This document shows, one piece after another, positions 8,939 through 17,931 of a stretch of 64,000 nucleotides of DNA; positions within the stretch are counted from its first letter, which is position 1, and each line of letters opens with the position of its first letter. A program made the translations under genes and the position numbers. The notes beneath the pieces are model-generated. The model made no database searches. It was given only the letters and a program-made list of their open reading frames with translations, and had not been told where the DNA came from. This DNA comes from Pseudonocardia sp. (lineage in GTDB: Bacteria; Actinomycetota; Actinomycetes; Mycobacteriales; Pseudonocardiaceae): assembly GCA_025869365.1 (NCBI GenBank), contig JAOZVV010000187.1, forward strand, positions 44,879 to 108,878, read 5' to 3'.

Positions 8939-9897
8939 GCATCGACAGTGGAGCCCGCCCGACGGTGCCCGAACAGGGCCGGCCGGCCCCGTCGCACCGG
9001 ACGGGCAAACCGGCGTTGTCCGAGGGCAAGAAGGCCGAGCGCAAGCTCGGGCTGCTGCTCTGCGCGCCGGCGGCGATCATCATGGTGCTGGTCACCGGCT
9101 ACCCCATCGTCTACGCGGTGTGGCTCTCGCTGCAGCGCTACGACCTGCGGTTCCCCGCTGAGCAGGAGTTCGCCGGCCTCGCGAACTATGCGGCGGTGCT
9201 CACGTCGAGCTACTGGTGGAGCGCCTTCTTCGTCACTGTGATCATCACGGTGATCTCGGTGGCCATCGAGTTCGTGCTCGGGCTCGCGCTCGCGCTGATC
9301 ATGCACCGGACGATCGTGGCCCGCGGGCTCACCCGGACCGTCGTGCTGATCCCCTACGGCATCGTCACCGTCGTCGCGGCGTTCAGCTGGCAGTTCGCCT
9401 GGACCCCGGACAAGGGGTACCTCGCGGCCCTGCTGCCCGAGGGGGCCGCGCCGCTGACGGACCAGGTCTCCGCGCTGGCGATCATCATCCTGGCCGAGGT
9501 CTGGAAGACGACGCCGTTCATGGCGCTGCTGCTGATGGCGGGGCTGGCGCTGGTGCCGGACGACCTGCTCAAGGCCGCGCAGGTGGACGGCGCCGGGCCG
9601 TGGCAGCGGCTCACGAAGATCATCCTGCCGATGATGAAACCGGCGATCCTCGTCGCGCTGCTGTTCCGCACGCTCGACGCCTTCCGCGTCTTCGACAACA
9701 TCTACATCCTGACCCAGGGCTCCAACGGGACCGGATCCGTCTCGATGTTGGGCTACGACAACCTGTTCAAGGCCTTCAACCTCGGCATCGGCTCGGCGAT
9801 CAGCGTGCTGATCTTCATCGCGGTCGCGCTGATCGCGTTCCTGTTCATCAAGATATTCGGGGCCGCGGCACCCGGATCCGACGAGGGGAAGCGCTGA
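8935..9897 (+). CDS. sugA: trehalose ABC transporter permease SugA
   Basis: A 320-residue inner-membrane permease with about six hydrophobic segments after a polar N-terminal region of roughly 35 residues. The EAA loop that docks the ATPase is visible as [22 protein letters not shown]. The GTG at 8935 overlaps the lpqY stop codon by 4 bases, and the gene's stop overlaps the sugB ATG by 1 base, so the three are translationally coupled. It pairs with SugB to form the channel through which trehalose delivered by LpqY passes. Confidence 0.93.
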   Translation: MSIDSGARPTVPEQGRPAPSHRTGKPALSEGKKAERKLGLLLCAPAAIIMVLVTGYPIVYAVWLSLQRYDLRFPAEQEFAGLANYAAVLTSSYWWSAFFVTVIITVISVAIEFVLGLALALIMHRTIVARGLTRTVVLIPYGIVTVVAAFSWQFAWTPDKGYLAALLPEGAAPLTDQVSALAIIILAEVWKTTPFMALLLMAGLALVPDDLLKAAQVDGAGPWQRLTKIILPMMKPAILVALLFRTLDAFRVFDNIYILTQGSNGTGSVSMLGYDNLFKAFNLGIGSAISVLIFIAVALIAFLFIKIFGAAAPGSDEGKR

Positions 9898-10763
9898 TGG
9901 CCACGGCGGTTGCCGCTCCGACCCGCGGAAGCGGGCAGAGCGCCGCGTCGAAGAAGACCTGGTGGTCCGTCGCCAACCTGGTCGTCCTGCTCTACGCGCT
10001 GATCCCCGTCCTGTGGATCCTGAGCCTGTCCTTCAAGACCGCGGACACGGTGACGGACGGGAACTTCATCCCGCGCTCGTGGACGTTCGAGAACTACGCC
10101 CAGGTCTTCCAGATCGACCTGTTCACCTCGGCGCTGATCAACTCCATCGGCATCGCGATCATCTCGACCGTGCTCGCCGTCGTCATCGGGACGATGGCCG
10201 CCTACGCGATCGCCAGGCTGGACTTCCCCGGCAAGAAGCTCCTGGTCGGGGTGTCGCTGCTGATCGCGATGTTCCCGCAGATCTCGCTGGTCACACCGCT
10301 GTTCAACATCGAGCGCGCGATCGGGCTCTTCGACACCTGGCCCGGCCTGATCCTGCCGTACATCACCTTCGCCCTGCCGCTGTCCATCTACACGCTCTCG
10401 GCCTTCTTCCGGGAGATCCCGTGGGAGCTGGAGAAGGCGGCCCAGATGGACGGCGCGACGCCGCTGCAGGCCTTCCGCTCGGTGATCGTCCCGCTGGCCG
10501 CGCCGGGCGTGTTCACCACCGCGATCCTGGTGTTCATCTTCTGCTGGAACGACTTCCTGTTCGCCGTCTCGCTGACGTCGACGAGCAGGTCCCAGACGGC
10601 GACGGTCGCGATCTCCCAGTTCACCGGCGCCTCGCAGTTCGCCGAGCCCACCGGCTCGATCGCGGCGGCAGCCGTCCTGCTCACCATTCCGATCATCATC
10701 TTCGTGCTGTTCTTCCAGCGCCGGATCGTCGCCGGCCTGACCTCCGGTGCAGTGAAGGGTTAA
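9897..10763 (+). CDS. sugB: trehalose ABC transporter permease SugB
   Basis: A 288-residue permease of the MalG type with six predicted membrane helices and the EAA loop [19 protein letters not shown]. The ATG at 9897 shares its A with the sugA stop (TGATG), which fixes the start; the frame is open upstream only as a shadow within sugA. It is separated from sugC by 12 bases that carry AAGGGG as ribosome binding site. Partner of SugA in the heterodimeric channel. Confidence 0.93.
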   Translation: MATAVAAPTRGSGQSAASKKTWWSVANLVVLLYALIPVLWILSLSFKTADTVTDGNFIPRSWTFENYAQVFQIDLFTSALINSIGIAIISTVLAVVIGTMAAYAIARLDFPGKKLLVGVSLLIAMFPQISLVTPLFNIERAIGLFDTWPGLILPYITFALPLSIYTLSAFFREIPWELEKAAQMDGATPLQAFRSVIVPLAAPGVFTTAILVFIFCWNDFLFAVSLTSTSRSQTATVAISQFTGASQFAEPTGSIAAAAVLLTIPIIIFVLFFQRRIVAGLTSGAVKG

Positions 10764-10775
10764 GGGGTATCCGAC

Positions 10776-11978
10776 ATGGCTGACATCGTCCTGGACAACG
10801 TGGTCAAGCGGTACCCGGACGGCACGCTGGGCGCCGACCACGTCAACATCGAGATCGCGGACGGCGAGTTCATCATCCTGGTCGGGCCGTCGGGCTGCGG
10901 GAAGTCGACGACGCTCAACATGATCGCCGGCCTGGAGGACATCTCCGACGGGGAGCTGCGCATCGGCGGCGAGCGGGTCAACGAGAAGGCGCCCAAGGAC
11001 CGGGACATCGCGATGGTGTTCCAGTCCTACGCGCTCTACCCGCACATGACGGTGCGGGAGAACATGGCCTTCCCGCTCAAGCTCGCGAAGATGAACAAGG
11101 CCGAGATCGAGAAGAAGGTCAACGAGGCCGCCGAGATCCTGGACCTCACCCAGCACCTGGACCGCAAACCCGCCAACATGTCCGGCGGCCAGCGGCAGCG
11201 GGTCGCGATGGGCCGGGCGATCGTCCGCAGCCCCAAGGCGTTCCTGATGGACGAGCCGCTGTCCAACCTCGACGCCAAGCTGCGCGTGCAGATGCGGACG
11301 ATGGTCTCGAAGCTGCAGCAGCGGCTGGAGACGACGACCGTCTACGTCACGCACGACCAGACCGAGGCCATGACCCTCGGGGACCGCATCGTCGTCATGC
11401 GGGGCGGGGTGGTGCAGCAGATCGGCTCGCCGCAGACGCTGTACGACACCCCGAAGAACCTGTTCGTCGCGGGCTTCATCGGCTCGCCCGCGATGAACTT
11501 CCTCCCGGCGACGCTGGAGAACGGGGTGTTCCGCACGGCGCTGGGGGACCTGACGCTCACCGACGAGCTTCGCCAGCACCTCGAGGCCTCCGACGCGCCG
11601 CGCGAGCTCATCGTCGGCATCCGGCCGGAGCACTTCGAGGATGCCTCGCTCGTCGAGGAACACCAGCGGCCGAAGGGCTCGATCTTCACCGCGGAGGTCG
11701 ACGTGCTGGAGTCCATGGGCTCGGACAAGTTCGCCTACTTCTCGGTGCAGGGCGAGCAGGCGATGTCCGACGACCTCGCGGACCTCGCCGCGGACGCGGG
11801 CACTGCGGACGTCCCGGGAGGGGACACCGGCACGCTCGTCACCCGCCTCTCCGCGGCCTCGACCGCGACCGAGGGCCGCTCCTCGGAGGTGTGGGTGGAC
11901 ACGAGCAAGATCCAGGTCTTCGACCCGCACAGCGGCCGGAACCTGACCACGAAGGAGGCCACGCCCGCGCACGCCTGA
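10776..11978 (+). CDS. sugC: trehalose ABC transporter ATPase SugC
   Basis: A 400-residue MalK-like ATPase that powers the LpqY-SugAB importer from the cytoplasmic side. Walker [10 protein letters not shown] at residues 37-45, the signature [14 protein letters not shown], Walker [13 protein letters not shown], the H-loop region VTHDQTEAM, and a C-terminal OB/TOBE regulatory domain containing [10 protein letters not shown]. The ATG at 10776 follows sugB by 12 bases. It is the last gene of the operon. The repeat and hairpin region 12064-12401 follows and probably contains the terminator. Confidence 0.95.
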   Translation: MADIVLDNVVKRYPDGTLGADHVNIEIADGEFIILVGPSGCGKSTTLNMIAGLEDISDGELRIGGERVNEKAPKDRDIAMVFQSYALYPHMTVRENMAFPLKLAKMNKAEIEKKVNEAAEILDLTQHLDRKPANMSGGQRQRVAMGRAIVRSPKAFLMDEPLSNLDAKLRVQMRTMVSKLQQRLETTTVYVTHDQTEAMTLGDRIVVMRGGVVQQIGSPQTLYDTPKNLFVAGFIGSPAMNFLPATLENGVFRTALGDLTLTDELRQHLEASDAPRELIVGIRPEHFEDASLVEEHQRPKGSIFTAEVDVLESMGSDKFAYFSVQGEQAMSDDLADLAADAGTADVPGGDTGTLVTRLSAASTATEGRSSEVWVDTSKIQVFDPHSGRNLTTKEATPAHA

Positions 11979-12063
11979 CCCCCGCACGTCGCGACGGGGG
12001 AGTCGAACCTCAGGGTCCCTGAACGTGCAACGTGCAACGTGCATCCGAGCGCGAGGTGTCCCG

Positions 12064-12401
12064 GCGAGTCGCGGTCTAGGACCGGGCGAGTCGGGGTGTG
12101 AGGCCGCGCGAGTCGCGGTCTGGGGCCGGGCGAGTCGCGATCTGGGCGAGTCGGGGTCCGGGATCGTGATCACCAGTTGCGGTACCAGGCGGTCATATTC
12201 GGCCGCGATGTACCGCAACTGGTGATCAACCCCTGCCGCGGCTCATCCGCGGCGCGGGACGGACCCGGTGCGGACGGCGTCGCGTACAGATCCGGCGGTC
12301 GGCGAGATTCCGCAAGGAGAGGGCTCGGCCCGGAACGGGTTCGAGACCGCGACTCGCACGGCCTCACACCGCGACTCGCGCGGCCCGAGATCGCGACTCG
12401 C
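12064..12401. repeat. 22-bp repeat array arranged symmetrically around a hairpin
   Basis: This fills the 453-base gap between sugC and the convergent ParB-like gene. The heptamer GCGAGTC begins at 12064, 12086, 12108, 12130 and 12146 (periods 22, 22, 22, 16). Its reverse complement form GACTCGC begins at 12351, 12373 and 12395 (period 22). The two half-arrays are therefore inverted about the 18-bp-arm palindrome at 12168-12227. Units vary in the bases between the heptamers. No open reading frame there looks real. It could fold into a large cruciform and act as a bidirectional terminator or as a dispersed genome repeat. Confidence 0.8.
12168..12227. terminator. Perfect 18-bp inverted repeat between convergent genes
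   Basis: Arms 12168-12185 and 12210-12227 are perfect complements (beginning GATCACCAGTTGCGGTAC) with a 24-base loop. The arms are less GC-rich than the surroundings. They lie at the centre of the 22-bp repeat array, between sugC (plus) and the ParB-like gene (minus). A role as a bidirectional terminator is plausible, but the long loop and flanking repeats suggest it may be a small non-coding repeat element. Confidence 0.6.
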
Positions 12402-12431
12402 GGGGCGGGAGGGCCGACCCGCGGGGCGGGG

Positions 12432-13271
12432 TCAGCGGGTGGGGTGGGCGCGGAGGTGCTCGACGACCTCGTCGTCCCAGCGGTGGGTGCGGAGCAGGCG
12501 GTAGCGCTGGCAGGCGAGCTGCAGGTAGGCGTCGGTGTCCGTGCGGTTCCCGATCAGGTCGGCCTGCCGCAGCATCCGCACCACCGGCTTGTACTCCTCG
12601 GACCACCAGCGGCGGGCGACGGTCTCGCGGTCGCAGTACCGGTTCTCGTGCTGCATGAGCCGGAACCCCCACGCCTCCACGGTCTGGCTCAGCTCGGCGT
12701 AGCTCCACGGGTCCGCGACCTCGATGGACTCGAGGGCCTTGTCCCGCAGCGGGACCCGATCGATGAAGACCCTCCGCAGGTCCTTGGTGATCAGGTCCCC
12801 CCGGTGGACGATGCCGTTCGGGTCGATCTTCGTGGTCACCTCGGTGACGAACGCGTCGATCGTCCGGAGCTTCAGTGCGATCGCCACGGAGACGCGGTGG
12901 TGCCCGTCCTTGACGAAGTGCAGCCCACCCACCCGGTACACGTCGATCGGCGGGATCGTCTCGCCCCGCCGCTGGGCGCGGGCGAGCCGCTCCCAGCGCT
13001 CGCGGGTGCGGGGTGAGCGTGGGCGGAAGGAGCGGTCGAAGTCCTTCGTCCGGTCGACGCTGCCGACGACCGTCTCCAGCGCGATGAGCTGGAGCCCGAG
13101 GCGACGTTCCCCGGTGCGGCCCAGCGCGGACACCACCTCGTCGAACGGCAGGATCTCGGAGACGTCGTCCGGCTCGTGGCGCAGCCAGGCGGCGAGGCGG
13201 GAGAGCACCTGACGGCGACGGATCCGCAGGAAGTCGTGTTCCGCATCCGCCTGCGGGAAGCCGGTCTCCAC
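12432..13271 (-). CDS. ParB/Srx-fold nuclease-like protein
   Basis: A 279-residue protein with a ParB-like domain. The motif HFVKDGHHRVSVAIAL at about residues 115-130 matches the ParB N-terminal DGHHR box that in classical ParB binds CTP. There is no obvious helix-turn-helix like that of chromosomal ParB, so a role in segregation is doubtful. The C-terminal half is rich in W, Y and R. The GTG at 13271 overlaps the stop of the upstream phosphoesterase by one base (TAGTG), so the two are coupled. The frame is open further upstream inside the neighbour, which I discount. Confidence 0.75.
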   Translation of the reverse strand: METGFPQADAEHDFLRIRRRQVLSRLAAWLRHEPDDVSEILPFDEVVSALGRTGERRLGLQLIALETVVGSVDRTKDFDRSFRPRSPRTRERWERLARAQRRGETIPPIDVYRVGGLHFVKDGHHRVSVAIALKLRTIDAFVTEVTTKIDPNGIVHRGDLITKDLRRVFIDRVPLRDKALESIEVADPWSYAELSQTVEAWGFRLMQHENRYCDRETVARRWWSEEYKPVVRMLRQADLIGNRTDTDAYLQLACQRYRLLRTHRWDDEVVEHLRAHPTR

Positions 13272-13918
13272 TACACGTCCCACACCTTCCGGCCGACGAC
13301 GTTCACGACGCGCGTCGAGCCCAGCGTCCGGTCCGGAACCGGCTCGCCGTGGGGATGGATGTGCCCGTGCACGAGCCACCGCGGCCGCAACGCCGCGACG
13401 AGCCCGTGCAGGCACTCGAAGCCGCGGTGCGGCCCGTCCTCACGGTCCCCGCAGCGCCGCGGCGGGGCGTGGGTGAGCAGGACGTCCACGCCGCGCCCGT
13501 CCTTCCGCCGCGCCCGCCGGGCGATCCGGGCGAGCCGGCGTGCGCGACGGGCCTGCTCGGCCTCGCTCCACTGGTTCGGCCCCGGGCGGTAGCGCAGGCA
13601 GCCGCCGAGCCCGGCGATCCGCAGGCCCGCCACGTCGAGGACCCGGCCGTCCGCGTTCTCGAAGCCCGCGGGGCCGGGCCACGCGCTCGGCTGGCCGGCC
13701 TGCAGCCACAGGCCGCGGCGCTGGGAGAAGCCGGTGAGATCGCGGTCGTGGTTGCCGGGGACCATGACCCCGGGGCGGTCGAGGGTGTTCGCGATGTCCG
13801 CGAGGTAGTCGAACGGGAGATCCCCGGCGCCCAGGACGAGGGCGACGTCGTGCCACCGGGCGGCGGCGATGCGCAGTCCGGCGACCTCCTCGTCGCTCAC
13901 GGCCAGTGTTCGGACCAT
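13271..13918 (-). CDS. calcineurin-like metallophosphoesterase with variant first motif
   Basis: A 215-residue predicted binuclear-metal phosphoesterase. Motifs in order: VSDEE (in place of the usual DxH), GAGDLPFDY (GDxxD), VPGNHDRD (GNHD), LLTHAPP, and VHGHIHPHG (GHxH). The first metal-binding histidine is thus missing; I recall related enzymes with SDE at this site, so this may be a subfamily trait. The ATG at 13918 is eight bases after TACCCT (minus strand, 13927-13932), which favours it over an in-frame TTG at 13927. It is coupled to the ParB-like gene and divergent from the methyltransferase. Substrate unknown. Confidence 0.82.
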   Translation of the reverse strand: MVRTLAVSDEEVAGLRIAAARWHDVALVLGAGDLPFDYLADIANTLDRPGVMVPGNHDRDLTGFSQRRGLWLQAGQPSAWPGPAGFENADGRVLDVAGLRIAGLGGCLRYRPGPNQWSEAEQARRARRLARIARRARRKDGRGVDVLLTHAPPRRCGDREDGPHRGFECLHGLVAALRPRWLVHGHIHPHGEPVPDRTLGSTRVVNVVGRKVWDV

Positions 13919-13984
13919 CGAGCGCAAGGGTACGGCGCGCGCGTCGTCCTTGGGTGCTGGCGGTTGATGGGTGAGGATTGGGGA

Positions 13985-14896
13985 GTGACCGGTCCGGAGC
14001 GCGAGACCCCCCAGCCGTCACCGCCGCTGGGGCCCTCGACGGTGGCCCATGCCTTCGACGAGCAGGCCGCCAGCTACGACAAGCTGGTCGGGGCCAATCC
14101 CGGCTACCACGAGCACCTGCGGCTCTCGGCCCGCCGGATGGGTCTTCGCGGGCGGGGCCTGCGCCTGCTCGACCTCGGCTGCGGGACGGGTGCCTCCACC
14201 GAGGCGCTGCTCGGCGCGGCCCCCGGCTCGGAGGTGGTGGCCGTCGACGCCTCGGCCGGGATGCTCCGCCAGGCGAAGAACAAGAACTGGCCGCCCGGCA
14301 TGCAGTGGGTCCACTCCACGCTCGCGGAGCTCCCCGCGAAGGGCGTGCGCGGACCCTTCGACGGCATCTTCGCGGCCTACCTGGTGCGCAACCTCCCGGA
14401 TCCGGACGCCGGCCTGCGGCAGATCTTCGACCTGCTCAAACCCGGTGCGCCGGTGGCGATCCACGAGTACTCGGTCCGGGACCACGTGCGCAGCCGGATC
14501 GTCTGGGGCCTGGTCTCCTGGATGGTGATCATCCCGATGGCGAAGATCCGCAGCGGCGACACCACGCTCTACCGGTACCTGTGGCGGAGCGTGCGGGACT
14601 TCGACGGCGTCGACACCTTCACCTCGCGGATGGCGAAGGCCGGGTTCACCGACATCCGGGTCCAGACGATGCCGGGCTGGCAGCAGCACGTCGTCCACAC
14701 GTTCCTCGGACGCAGGCCCGCCGAGGAGGCCGTCGTCCTGGAGCCCGGCAGGCTCACCCCCGAACACGCCGGCCCCCGGCCGAGCCCGCGGCCGCGGCAC
14801 ACGCCCGACTTCACCGAGCGCGACGGCGGCGCCGACGACCTGGGCTACGGGGACGACGTCGAGACCCCGCCGGCCGGGACCCCGCCGACGTCCTGA
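13985..14896 (+). CDS. class I SAM-dependent methyltransferase, UbiE/CrtT-like
   Basis: A 303-residue methyltransferase. The SAM-binding motif LDLGCGTG is at residues 62-69, followed by VVAVDASAGMLRQA and YLVRNLPDPDAGLRQIFDLLKPG, which is typical of UbiE/MenG-like enzymes. The C-terminal 50 residues are proline- and charge-rich and probably disordered. The GTG at 13985 has GAGG eight bases upstream; an ATG at 13967 is an alternative. It is convergent with the Rieske gene, 10 bases away. I recall similar methyltransferase/Rieske pairs near carotenoid genes in streptomycetes, but no other carotenoid gene is visible here, so the substrate is open. Confidence 0.8.
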   Translation: MTGPERETPQPSPPLGPSTVAHAFDEQAASYDKLVGANPGYHEHLRLSARRMGLRGRGLRLLDLGCGTGASTEALLGAAPGSEVVAVDASAGMLRQAKNKNWPPGMQWVHSTLAELPAKGVRGPFDGIFAAYLVRNLPDPDAGLRQIFDLLKPGAPVAIHEYSVRDHVRSRIVWGLVSWMVIIPMAKIRSGDTTLYRYLWRSVRDFDGVDTFTSRMAKAGFTDIRVQTMPGWQQHVVHTFLGRRPAEEAVVLEPGRLTPEHAGPRPSPRPRHTPDFTERDGGADDLGYGDDVETPPAGTPPTS

Positions 14897-14906
14897 TCCC
14901 TCGTCG

Positions 14907-15902
14907 TCAGCGGCCGGACCGCAACGCGTACCGCCGCTCCGCGTAGGCGATGTCGTCGCGCCACAGCCGCGAGGCGGTGCTCGCGACCAGCGGCCGCAGG
15001 GCCCGCGCGACCGTCGTCGCCCGCGCGAACCCGCGCCGTCCCGAGTACGCGACGACGGCTTCGATCACCGCGGTGCGGGCGGCACCGTCCGGCCCGGGAC
15101 GCAACGGCGTCGCATGCGTCTCGACGACGGAGCCGGTGCCCTCGCCGTCGACGATCTCCATCGTGACCGTGCGCGGGTCCGGGCAGCTGAACTCCGCGCG
15201 CACCGGTACCCCGAACGGCCCGGCGACCTTGAACGAGACCTCGACGAGGAACCGGTCCTCGGCGGACGGGCAGTCCACCGGCGGCGCGCTGAGCACCCGC
15301 AAGGTGGCGAACGAGTACGGGTGGAGCCAGGAGCCGTGCCACGGGTCGAGGCGGTTGGCGATCACGTCCGTCGGCTCGCAGCGGCCGAACGCGGTGGCCA
15401 CGGCGTCGAACGAGCCGGCCCGCGGCGGGCGGGGACCGAGGAGGGGGCGCTCGGTCGGGGCCTCGCCGTCCGGCAGCGCGTCGTCGAGGCGGACCCAGGT
15501 GAGGACCCCGTCGTCGAAGGCGGGGAGGCTGGGCCAGCCGGGTCGCCCGCCGGGCCCGAGCGACATCCCGTGCCAGCGGCAGACCAGCGCGTCGCCGTGC
15601 ACGGGGGCGTCGCAGAGGGCGGCGCCGAGGTGCGGGCACGCACCCGGGCCGGCGTGCACCCCACCCGCGGTGTCCCGCCAGGCGACGACCTCGCGACCGG
15701 CCACGATCCGCCCGTACGCCCGGTCCGCGCGCACCTCCCGGCTGCCGGCGAGCACGAACCAGCCCCCCGACGGCCGGGCCGCGGCCCGGTCCGCCGCGGC
15801 CCGGATCAGCGTGGGCGAGGCGTCCCGCCAGGACGGTTCCTGCTCGGCCCAGCGCGGGATCCGGAGCCGCCGCAGCGGGGTCCGGGGTTCGCGTTCGTCC
15901 AT
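14907..15902 (-). CDS. Rieske [2Fe-2S] protein, DUF5914-like
   Basis: A 331-residue protein with an N-terminal Rieske domain. Ligands are visible as CPH at residues 89-91 and CRWH at 108-111, the C-x-H...C-x2-H pattern. The C-terminal part resembles an aromatic-ring hydroxylase alpha-subunit/START-like fold (NRLDPWHGSWLHPYSF), with H and D residues that might hold iron. The ATG at 15902 is six bases after TACATT (minus strand, 15909-15914), a leaderless arrangement. It is convergent with the methyltransferase. An oxygenase or desaturase-type role acting on a lipid or terpenoid is inference. Confidence 0.82.
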   Translation of the reverse strand: MDEREPRTPLRRLRIPRWAEQEPSWRDASPTLIRAAADRAAARPSGGWFVLAGSREVRADRAYGRIVAGREVVAWRDTAGGVHAGPGACPHLGAALCDAPVHGDALVCRWHGMSLGPGGRPGWPSLPAFDDGVLTWVRLDDALPDGEAPTERPLLGPRPPRAGSFDAVATAFGRCEPTDVIANRLDPWHGSWLHPYSFATLRVLSAPPVDCPSAEDRFLVEVSFKVAGPFGVPVRAEFSCPDPRTVTMEIVDGEGTGSVVETHATPLRPGPDGAARTAVIEAVVAYSGRRGFARATTVARALRPLVASTASRLWRDDIAYAERRYALRSGR

Positions 15903-15972
15903 GTGTCGAATGTAGGACCGCTCCGCGGGCGCGGCGACACGACCGAATGCCGACGCGCGGGCGGGTGGGAGC

Positions 15973-17079
15973 TCAGAGCCAGTTGTTGCGGCGGAAGTTG
16001 CGGTAGAGCAGGCCGCAGGCGACCGCGATCAGCAGCAGGACGGCCGGGTAGCCGAATCTCCAGTGCAGCTCCGGCATGGAGTCGAAGTTCATGCCGTAGA
16101 TGCCGGCCACCATCGTCGGCACCGTGATCAGCGCGGCGTAGGCGGTGATCTTGCGCATGTCCGAGTTCTGCCGCATCGAGACCTTCGCCAGCACCGCGTC
16201 CACCAGGGTGGTCAGGAGCTCGTTGAAGCCCGCGACACTCTCCGCGACCGCCGAGAGGTGGTCCTCGACGTCCCGGAAGTACGAGCGGACCTCGTGCGGG
16301 ATGAGCGCGCTGTACCCCTCGGTGATCTTCCGCAGTGGCTTGAGCAGCGGCATCACCGCCCGTCGCAGCTCGAGGATCTCGCGCTTCATGACGTAGATCT
16401 GCTCGGGATCCATCGTCGAACGCGGGGCGAAGACCTCGGCCTCGATCTCGTCGATGTCGTCCTCGATGGCCTCGGTGACCTCGAGGTAGGAGTCCACGAC
16501 GTGGTCCGCGATCGCGTGCAGCACGGCGGCCGGGCCGAGGGCGAGCTGTTCCTGGTCCGCCTCCAGGGCGCGCCGGACGTCGTGCAGGCCGCTGTGCTTG
16601 CCGTGCCGGACGGTGACGACGAAGTCCCGGCCGACGAACGCCTGGACCTCGCCGGTCTCGACGATCTCGTTGGCCGTGGTGGGCTCGGCGTGACCGACGT
16701 AACAGACGGTCTTGAGGACCATGAACAGCGTGTCGTCGTAGCGCTCGAGCTTGGGCCGGTTGTGCGCGTGCACGGCGTCCTCGACGGCGAGCTCGTGCAG
16801 GCCGTAGGTCTCGGCGATGCCGGTGATCTGCTCCTCACTGGGCTCGTGCAGGCCGATCCAGACGAAGCCCTCGCCGCGCTCGCGGACCTCCTCGATCGCG
16901 GCGTCGTGGGTGAAGCGCCCGGGCAGGCGGACGCCGTCGACGTAGACACCGCAGTCCACGACGTAGGCGGACATCGGGACGCGCAGGCGGGGGAGCAGAG
17001 CCTCGCCGTTGCGGTTCGGCAGCTTGGCCCGGTTGCCGGCGGCGCGGATGGCGGGGCGGAGAGAGGACAGGGGCGGCAC
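15973..17079 (-). CDS. corA: CorA-family magnesium/cobalt transporter
   Basis: A 368-residue CorA channel. A long cytoplasmic funnel (residues about 1-300) precedes two C-terminal membrane helices. The signature YGMNF (GMN at residues 329-331) lies between them, and the C-terminus ends in the basic NFRRNNWL. It would mediate Mg2+ influx across the cytoplasmic membrane as a pentamer. The GTG at 17079 has a perfect AGGAGG eight bases upstream. The position downstream of lpqY-sugABC on the opposite strand matches what I recall of Rv1239c. Confidence 0.94.
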   Translation of the reverse strand: MPPLSSLRPAIRAAGNRAKLPNRNGEALLPRLRVPMSAYVVDCGVYVDGVRLPGRFTHDAAIEEVRERGEGFVWIGLHEPSEEQITGIAETYGLHELAVEDAVHAHNRPKLERYDDTLFMVLKTVCYVGHAEPTTANEIVETGEVQAFVGRDFVVTVRHGKHSGLHDVRRALEADQEQLALGPAAVLHAIADHVVDSYLEVTEAIEDDIDEIEAEVFAPRSTMDPEQIYVMKREILELRRAVMPLLKPLRKITEGYSALIPHEVRSYFRDVEDHLSAVAESVAGFNELLTTLVDAVLAKVSMRQNSDMRKITAYAALITVPTMVAGIYGMNFDSMPELHWRFGYPAVLLLIAVACGLLYRNFRRNNWL

Positions 17080-17412
17080 GGGGGTACCTCCTGCGGAGGG
17101 ACCTCGAGGACGAGGTCGGGCGAGGGTGTGGACACGAGACGTCCACCGCTGTCGCGCAGCGGCGTCCCGGCGGGCGCATCGCGCCTCCTCGCCGTGGTCC
17201 GACGGTGCCTAGCGGCTCCACACGGTGGTCACGACGGGGACGCGCTCGGTACTGCACCCTGGAGCGGGGTCCATCGCGCCACCTCCTTCGTCCACCGTCC
17301 CCGATCGCCCGGGCCGACAGCACCGGGACCTGTGATCAGGGCCGCCCGCCGGAACGCGGGCCACCGGCTAGATTACGCCTCCAGAATGTTCTCGGCGATG
17401 GAGGCGTTGACG
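17080..17412. other. Intergenic region between corA and maoC, 333 bases
   Basis: It holds the divergent promoters of corA and the MaoC gene. On the minus strand GAGGAGG precedes an ATG at 17179 that opens a proline/arginine-rich frame (MRPPGRRCATAV...) running out of frame into corA; it may be a leader or chance. On the plus strand TAGATT at 17370-17375 is a possible -10 box for maoC. I see no convincing metal riboswitch. Confidence 0.4.
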
Positions 17413-17916
17413 TTGCAGTTCGGCCGGTATTACGAGGAGTTCGAGGTCGGTGCGGTCTACAAGCACTGGCCCGGCAAGACGGTCACCGAGTACGACGACC
17501 ACCTGTTCTGCCTCCTCACGATGAACCACCACCCGCTCCACCTGGACGCGAACTACGCCGAGGAGACCACCGACTTCAAGAAGAACGTCGTGGTCGGCAA
17601 CTACATCTACTCGCTGCTGCTGGGCATGTCGGTGCCGGACGTGTCCGGGAAGGCGATCGCCAACCTCGAGGTGGAGTCGCTCAAGCACACGAAGCCGACC
17701 TTCCACGGGGACACCATCTACGGCGAGACCGAGGTCCTGGACAAGACCGAGTCGAAGTCGAAGGACGACCGCGGCGTGGTCTACGTGGAGACGAAGGGCT
17801 ACAAGCAGGACGGCACCGTCGTGTGCACGTTCCGCCGCAAGGTGATGGTGCCCAAGCGGAGCTACGGGGATGCCCGTGGCGGCGAGCAGCCGGGGCGCCC
17901 GACCCCGCAGGGCTGA
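17413..17916 (+). CDS. MaoC-family hot-dog hydratase (mesaconyl-CoA hydratase-like)
   Basis: A 167-residue single hot-dog-fold dehydratase. Seen: FGRYYEEFEVG at the start, then KTVTEYDDHLFCLLTMNHHPLHLD with the catalytic-region D/H residues, and GNYIYSLLLGMSV. Such enzymes hydrate 2-enoyl-CoA thioesters. I chose TTG 17413 because GGAGG (17400-17404) is eight bases upstream and relatives begin MQFGR; ATGs at 17386 and 17398 are alternatives. It stands alone, but with the lyase at 4435 and the dehydrogenase at 5450 it forms the set needed to take methylsuccinyl-CoA to glyoxylate and propionyl-CoA. Substrate is inferred. A hairpin follows at 17932. Confidence 0.82.
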   Translation: MQFGRYYEEFEVGAVYKHWPGKTVTEYDDHLFCLLTMNHHPLHLDANYAEETTDFKKNVVVGNYIYSLLLGMSVPDVSGKAIANLEVESLKHTKPTFHGDTIYGETEVLDKTESKSKDDRGVVYVETKGYKQDGTVVCTFRRKVMVPKRSYGDARGGEQPGRPTPQG

Positions 17917-17931
17917 TCGGGCCCGCCACCG

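Noticed and set aside
12330..12360. A T-loop-like GGGTTCGAGACC that hinted at a tRNA.
   Set aside because: No acceptor stem, D-arm or anticodon arm can be formed around it.
12064..12401. CRISPR array suggested by regular short repeats.
   Set aside because: The 22-bp units have no unique spacers, the halves are inverted to each other, and there are no cas genes.
12432..13271. Chromosome-partitioning ParB.
   Set aside because: Only the DGHHR fold motif is shared; there is no parA neighbour, no recognisable DNA-binding helix-turn-helix and no parS sites.
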